Positions 57,907-64,000 of a stretch of DNA of 64,000 bases are shown one piece after another. This stretch comes from Lepidodermella squamata (lineage: Eukaryota > Gastrotricha), in NCBI GenBank assembly GCA_047495785.1, contig JBLDXI010000054.1:3224001-3288000 (forward strand). The letters are read 5' to 3'. Positions within the stretch are counted from its first letter, which is position 1. The number at the start of each line of letters is the position of its first letter. The translations under genes were made by a program, and so were the position numbers. The notes below the pieces were generated by a model, which was not told where the DNA came from, ran no database searches, and saw nothing but the letters and a program-made list of their open reading frames with translations.

Positions 57907-60900
57907 ATGAATCCGGGAGGGTTGGAACAACCCGAACCGGATGTAAAGCAGGGAAATTTGGTCGGCCGGGGGGAGTTGTAAAATACTAAAAAAAGTTATA
58001 TTATAGAATAAAAAATAATTTTTAATATTAAACATTATTTTAATGTCAAGAACTGGCGCTGATTTCAAAATTGTTTCTGGTTCTTGGCAACAACGCTTTT
58101 CAGCGGCCTATGTACAGCCGTATGATACCGAAGTCAACCGTAAACGACAGCCAAACCCTGATCTGGGTGAAAACTGCCATGGTCATAATTATACGCATCA
58201 TTCACATCATCCATGCATGCATGAGTTCTATTTTATGTTTTTTTCCTAGTTTATTTCCGATGAAGCGACTGCCAGCAACTGTTTTGGTTTTTGTTATTAT
58301 AAGTTTGCTGAGAAACGATTCAACGTGGTATCAAGGAAGACAGAAGGTATTGAGTGAAGCTCTGTATGAACCATGGGGCGATTGGGTTGATGCGGTTGAT
58401 CATTTCGCTGCGAAAGAAGTTTTCCGTAATTGTTTGCGCTGGAGATTTAGCAGATCAACCGTGACTTTTTCTATTTTGGTTTGTGGCGACATCGAGTCTA
58501 ATCCAGGGCGTAAGTGCTGTAAGGAGATTTTTTAGTGACACTAGTATTTTTTCTTCAGCAAATAATCAGCGGTCGAATAGTGATCATACTGGTCCTGAGT
58601 TTCGCAAAGTTGTTTCCACACGTACTACACGTACGTTTATACACTTTACTTGTTACTTAGTTTGGATTTAACTAAATGTCTAATACAGAAGCTGCTTCAA
58701 TTGGCAAACCTCTGTTTTCAGCTAGTATGGCTAGTCCTTCAAGAATTCCAGTTCAACTGCCATCGAACAGCGGAAAGGCTATTCCTACCGTTAACATAAG
58801 CATGTTTTCGACCCCTCCGAAACTCCCTGTGCGAATCGACCTTGCAAGCCCAGCTGTTTTGGGTGGCAAAAGACAGCTTGATTTTAACAATGGTAGGCAT
58901 GCATTTTATAATTGATACAATTATTCTAATTCTGTGGTTGTTTTGTAGAAGGAGGTAGCCTTGTTGTAAAAAGACCTATGACTTCATCATCCGCAACTGG
59001 ACATTCAACGCCGTCTGGGCCTGCTAGAATAGAGGTTATGCCAGAAATGCGCTTGACACCTCTAAAATTGAAAATGGTAGGCTTTAGTGCAAAATAACTT
59101 GATTTAACATTATTCGGATAGATTGATCAATTGGATGCAAATCGAATCGAAGTCGAAGGCATCGGTGCTTATTTTCACGCCTGTTTTGCCATGAAATTGT
59201 TCGGTTTTGAAACCCTGTCCAAATTTAAAGAGCAGTGCTTTGGAAGAATGGAATTGCTGCATTTATCTGCTTTGCAATCAAAGAGATTGATTGAGCGCGG
59301 CTTGCTAACAGAGAATCAAATAAAGAAAACACCTTTAATGGTGAAAGCCGAAGATGTTGACGCTGAAATAAGTAGGCTATTTACTCCATGGTGCTGCATA
59401 CACATTCGCTATTCACTATTATGTAGGAAAACATCCGCAGTCTTCACAATCTACAGTGACAGGGACAACGACGCCAAAAGCACAGTCAGGCTCTAAGTCT
59501 CAATCACGCAATTTATTTATTGCCGAGGATACACCTTGTTATAGTGAAGATATATACGAGGTCAAGGTAATCAGCTTGAACAATTGGAGAAACGTTTGAG
59601 GGAAAACAAAATTATTCATAGGAAACGGTTCAGCCGGAGGATTTACCCGATGCCGATGTCGATTCAAGCATGCGAGTGTTCGAAGCAATCTCTGATTTCA
59701 AGAAAGAAAATGCAGTCAACAAAATCAAGGACTTCTTCTCGGCGGATAATTTGACTGAAACGGTGTGCGCTGTCTGTCAGGAACTAGTACCAAAACGAGA
59801 CATCATTACGAAAATCCTGGAGCAGTCGTTTATCTACAACCGATTGTCTCGATTGCGTTGGGCCGATTCCATTCCTAGCAATGTGCGTCAGGAATACTGC
59901 GCTAAAGATATTGACGAACGATTAGCCGGCCTCGCTTTGAATCCTGCAGGCGTTTCGAACAGTGCAGAAGGAACTTCCATGCAGTTTTGCAAGCATTGTT
60001 ACGACTCGCTTTGCTCTTCTAGCATAAAAACGCCGCCTGTGATGGCAATAGCAAATGGATGGGCGTTTGGGAGATTGCCGGAACAATTTTCGTCATTGTC
60101 TTGGGCGGAACGAAAGATGACATCGCTCGTTCAAATTGCTGCGAACATTCAAATAATCGGTCGAAATTTACGCAGACAATTACGTAGCCACACGATTGCT
60201 CTTGTCGCTACACCCGGTCCTGCTGCTACACAAATGCCCATGGCTTTGGAAGATAAAGATTACCTTGTTGTTTTCGCGAATGCTACTGACGATGACATGA
60301 AGGTAAAATTTGTGAAATTTTGGAGATTTATTTCATATTTGACTTGTATGGTTAGATTGCCAAACAAAAATACGTTCGTGTTCGGCGAGAATTGGTGCGT
60401 GACTTCATGATGTTCTTGAAACAAAACAACAAATCGTTCAAAATGATTCCCATTGATGATGTTGCGCTCAATGCATTACCTGAAGATGATGAAAGGTTGG
60501 ATTTGACTACGATTTTGAATGATGGCGAAGAAATCATGGGTGACATCAGCGCAGAATCGATTCGCGTGAATAGCGGTTTAGATGAAGGTGGATTGTTAGA
60601 AACTCATTCTGGTTTATTTGATGTCAACACATCGCAAGGCCGGCAACCTGATGTCGAAAAAGTTGATGAAATCAAAGACGGCGAAAATCTAAAACGTTTT
60701 CGTGTGACATCATCGAACGTCTTCCAAAATGAACGTGACGCCGAATTTTTTATCAAGGCTTTTCCTAATTTGTTTCCGTACGGGGTTGGCTCGCCTTTAT
60801 GCCCACGGCCGGTGCATGTCTCGTTAGAAAAAGCGGTGAAACATTTGATGCGAATAGCCGATCGAAGATTTGCGATAGATGCGAATTTCGTTTTGCTGGC

Positions 60901-63900
60901 GTTTGATATGATAGCTCGGAAACGAGCGCACTTGCAGCTGTCTGTGCGATTAAAATGTGATCCGAATATTGCGGCGGAAGCTGTAAGCGTTTCACCCGAA
61001 AATTTTTCTGAACTGCTTCAGTACCAAATTGGGGCCAGAGCTGCAATAAGCCGAAACCAAAAGCCGAGCGATATCCCCGAGTCTCTTCGCTCTGCATCAC
61101 GTGTCCTCAAGTGTATTGAGAAGGCCGCCGGCAATACATTTGGGAATAAGTTCGAGCGCGAAGAAATGAGGAACCGTGTGTATGGCTACTACGGTCGTTT
61201 TGGCAAACCCCATTTAATGGTCACGGTATCACCTACCGATCACAACAATTGGCTGCTCACATTGTCTGACCCAGATAAGTCAGAAATCGCCGACTCAGCA
61301 ATAACCTTAGACGATTTTTATTCTGGGAAATCGTTGCCACCTCTGAACTGGATCCAGAAACATGCAGGATTGGACCCTGTTGCGGCTGCTGCTTATTTCG
61401 ACAAGCTGTCCGCATTCATTTTCGGCCCGTTTCTCGGCTGGGATCGTGAAAAAAAGTGTTCCACCCCAGACGGTGGGTATTTCGGCCGAGTACGAGCTTG
61501 GACAGCCGGAATTGAAAGCCAAGGATCGGGAACGCTACACTGGCATGCGTTGTTATGGTTGGATGGGCCTCGTACATCCCTCGAAGAGGCCGAAGATCCA
61601 CATTTTGAAACAGCTCTGAAGGATTTCGCTGATTCGGCAACTTCAGCTGAATATCCGATTTTCAAATTTTTTCACAACGGTACCGACGCAGAGGGTCATC
61701 CGAATTTTATATGTCCTTGTTGCGGAAAAGCTAATTTGTCTATGCGCAAGCTGGAGCTATTTTTAAAGATGAAGAATGCAAATCGTTGCCCCTACTCGAT
61801 AGCTTCGTGCCCTGGCTGTAGCACGAATTTTACGGCTTGTTCTTTGCGTGAAAAGTGTTTCACCGCTCTGACCGAAACTTTTGGTCTTGACCTCACGAAT
61901 TTAAAACCTTCAGTTCGCTTGAGACTGGCAACTCCGCAGCCTTTTCCGCTCCCCGCCACTATCGACGGCGCGACTGTAATTGCATGCAATGAAAAGATCA
62001 TCAGACACCTGTCAGGTGAAAGCTTGGTCGGCTTAATTTCAGAGGAGGAAAGAAAACTCATTTTCGATTCAATTTTCTTGACCGAAGGCATTGCTGCTGT
62101 CCAGGAACATGCATACATGCATTATAGCAGTTGTTTCAAAAAAGGTATTAGTAAATATTTTACAATGACGAAATTGAATTAAATTTTTATGTACCTTAGG
62201 GCCAAAACGAGGAATGAAGCACTGTTACTGCCGTTTTGGAAAGCCCGCAGATCGTACCGCTGAAACTACAATCGGGTCCAATAATACCGCTGGAGTTCGT
62301 ATCGATGAAGAGGTCAAGTTAAGGCGAACCCTAGGGTGTGAATGGCTGAATGGATTCTCGTCTGAACTTTTCTCGCTGATTAGATCGAATCACGACATAC
62401 GACATTTGCGAGGCTGTTCGATTACCTATTCTGTGAAGTATGTGACGAAACCTCAGGAAGATGTCGATTCAAAAGCTGCTATCCAAGCGTACTCCGAAGG
62501 ATTGGAGAAATCAATCAAGCGCCGAATAGACAGAGAAACTGAAACCATCCCTGAAGCTCAACGAGGCGCTGGGCGATTGCGCAGTCTCCTGTACAACTTG
62601 ACCCACCGGCAAGAGATCTGCACTCCAATGGCAGCACTGTATTTGTTGAGGAACGATATCGCGTTTTACGAGTCCCACGTTTCCAGTCGACTGTACCTGA
62701 ACTCAGCCTTGGCTCTTTTGAACAATCGAGACGTTAATGTTAATCTCGAGCGACAAAATGACGGTTCTTTCAAGGGGTACCATGCGATTTCCGATATCAT
62801 ATTGCGACCTGAAGAATTTGAAAATTTGTGCTGGTATGATATCACCATGCATTTCGAGAAATGTGCCCTGGGGAAAAATGACGATTGCTACAGATTGCAA
62901 CCTGAGCACGCTCAATTCAGAAAAATGGCATATCGTCAACGCGAGCAACCAGCTGTCGTAGTAGTCGTTGGCCCAGGCTTGTTGCCTACCCAAAGAATAG
63001 AAAACGATAAACAGATGGAAGATTTCGCATTATCCTGTTTACTGATGTTCGTGCCGTTACCCCGAAGCATCGGCGATTTGAAACGCTCTAAAAACACTTG
63101 GACTGAAGCGTGGAGAGACGCCTTAACGTCCGGAGACGTGTCGGATAACGGCCTGAAATATATTAAGTATAATCAAGATCGCTGGGACATGCTGCTTAAA
63201 GGCCAGCAAATGACCGAGGCTTATTATGAACACCTCAAAGAAATGGAGAAGGTAATAATCAAAATTAATCATGTGTAAATTAATATTAAACTTCAAATTT
63301 TCTGAACTTTCAGAACATGCCAAATCGGAGCGACCTGAATGCTTCAGAAATCGTGGGAGAAAACGAAGAAAATCAAGCTGAATTCGACTATTCCTTTGAA
63401 AGTATGGAAAATGTCGATTCTGAAATCTATTCGGACGCCGACGAAGACAACTGGCTCGCGGATGAAGTTGAAATCGATGGTTCAAATAACACGTCATTTC
63501 TCGCTGATCTAAATTTGCCGAGCCATCTGAGCCACGTTAGCCAGAAAGATTTGGAGAGCGGAATCAAGCAAAAGCCTACCGAAATCGAAAATGGCGAGTC
63601 TCCCGTTGCTTTGAACGATGTATTGCCGAAGCCTGAAGGTAAATACCGGCCATTATCAGTCACTGAAGTGCTTGTTCTGGGCAAATTGGCGCGTGATGAT
63701 TGCTTGTATCAATCAAGCAGTAGCACCTACTGTGACGCACGTAAATCTCAGACCCGAAACCAAATAGACGCTTTTGTCAATGTCCCGGGAAGCCCTGGCC
63801 AGCCTGAAATTCGAATTCCAATTTTTGCGTCTTTAAATGAGATTTCGAAGGCTTTCAACTACACCGAGGATCAGCACAGGGCATTCATCGTACAAGGAAG

Positions 63901-64000
63901 AGCTTTTTTACAACGCCTTCTGGATGACGAGGTTGACGATATGTCAATTGAGACTTTGCTTGACCATCAGCAGGTGTTGCTGCTACATGGCCTAGGAGGC
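57907..64000 (+). mobile_element. Helitron2/Helentron-like element, copy 2, cut by the window end
   Basis: Matches copy 1 at a constant offset of 10798 bases from 57907 to 64000 (copy 1 47109-53202). No indel exists, since the offset never changes, and every open frame compared is identical. It starts with the same inverted repeat (57910-57927). It is in the same orientation as copy 1. The right part lies outside the window. Confidence 0.92.
58260..64000 (+). CDS. Helitron Rep-helicase protein, copy 2, 3'-partial
   Basis: Exons are those of copy 1 shifted by 10798: 58260-58509, 58559-58630, 58689-58892, 58949-59076, 59122-59371, 59427-59566, 59622-60302, 60356-62144, 62200-63251 and 63314 to the window end. 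The 2A motif with its split proline codon, the HUH motif (61538-61546) and the paired tyrosines are all unchanged. The window stops inside the helicase Walker A motif, so only the Rep half and linker are visible here. No disabling change is seen. Confidence 0.88.

Noticed and set aside
1-64000. tRNA, rRNA, snRNA or CRISPR features
   Set aside because: None was recognised by eye on either strand; a covariance-model scan would be needed to exclude small RNA genes.

Overview
The window is nuclear DNA of a metazoan with a compact genome. Nearly every gene is spliced, introns are mostly 49-60 nt with GT...(T)TTCAG ends, and genes on both strands often lie 100-200 bp apart. The protein set is animal: SMC6, a CFP1 homologue, an NR2C-type nuclear receptor, MLH1, atlastin-like GTPase, ATG7, MOCS2A, ILVBL, EIPR1, HAUS2, ITFG2 and eL20. 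A homologue of the ciliary/sperm protein SPMIP1 suggests motile cilia or flagella, which argues against a nematode. I cannot place the phylum from sequence alone.

Layout. 1-2778: 3' end of a secreted mosaic gene (IgGFc-binding-like, acidic DxDxDG repeats, SUEL lectin, F5/8C, two sushi domains). 3472-4134 (-): SPMIP1-like. 5626-6322: HAUS2-like. 7029-10937 (-): SMC6. 10938-15443: repeat-rich gene-free stretch with a MITE-like element and a 1.45-kb element with 150-bp perfect inverted repeats. 15444-16747: ITFG2-like. 16860-18641: CFP1/CXXC1 lacking a CXXC finger. 19294-22533 (-): NR2C-like receptor. 22534-26631: gene-free. 26632-33418: EIPR1, MLH1 and an atlastin-like gene, all + strand and about 100 bp apart. 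34875-37123: a KH-KH-RRM-NYN nuclease fusion. 37326-37699: a 78-aa membrane protein. 38062-38648 (-): eL20. 38764-41317 (-): ATG7 and MOCS2A with stop and start codons touching (TAAATG). About 41640-42570: a decayed LINE. 43330-45250 (-): ILVBL.

The right quarter (47109-64000) holds two head-to-tail copies of a large Helitron-class element. Copy 1 is complete at about 10.5 kb. It carries a 15-exon Rep-helicase gene whose exons join into one 2232-codon frame, a second five-exon gene resembling the RPA70 OB folds, an 18-nt inverted repeat at both ends, and a perfect 8-bp-stem hairpin just outside the right repeat. These ends resemble Helitron2/Helentron elements. Copy 2 begins 305 bp downstream, matches copy 1 wherever I compared them, and runs off the window. 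Near the N terminus of the Rep-helicase protein is a canonical 2A-type motif whose last proline codon is split by an intron: unspliced RNA encodes arginine there, spliced RNA encodes proline.

Exon coordinates were read by eye from splice signals, frame continuity and similarity to known families. In the multi-exon genes whose start and stop both lie in the window, exon lengths sum to a multiple of three, except the atlastin-like gene, which needs removal of one base.
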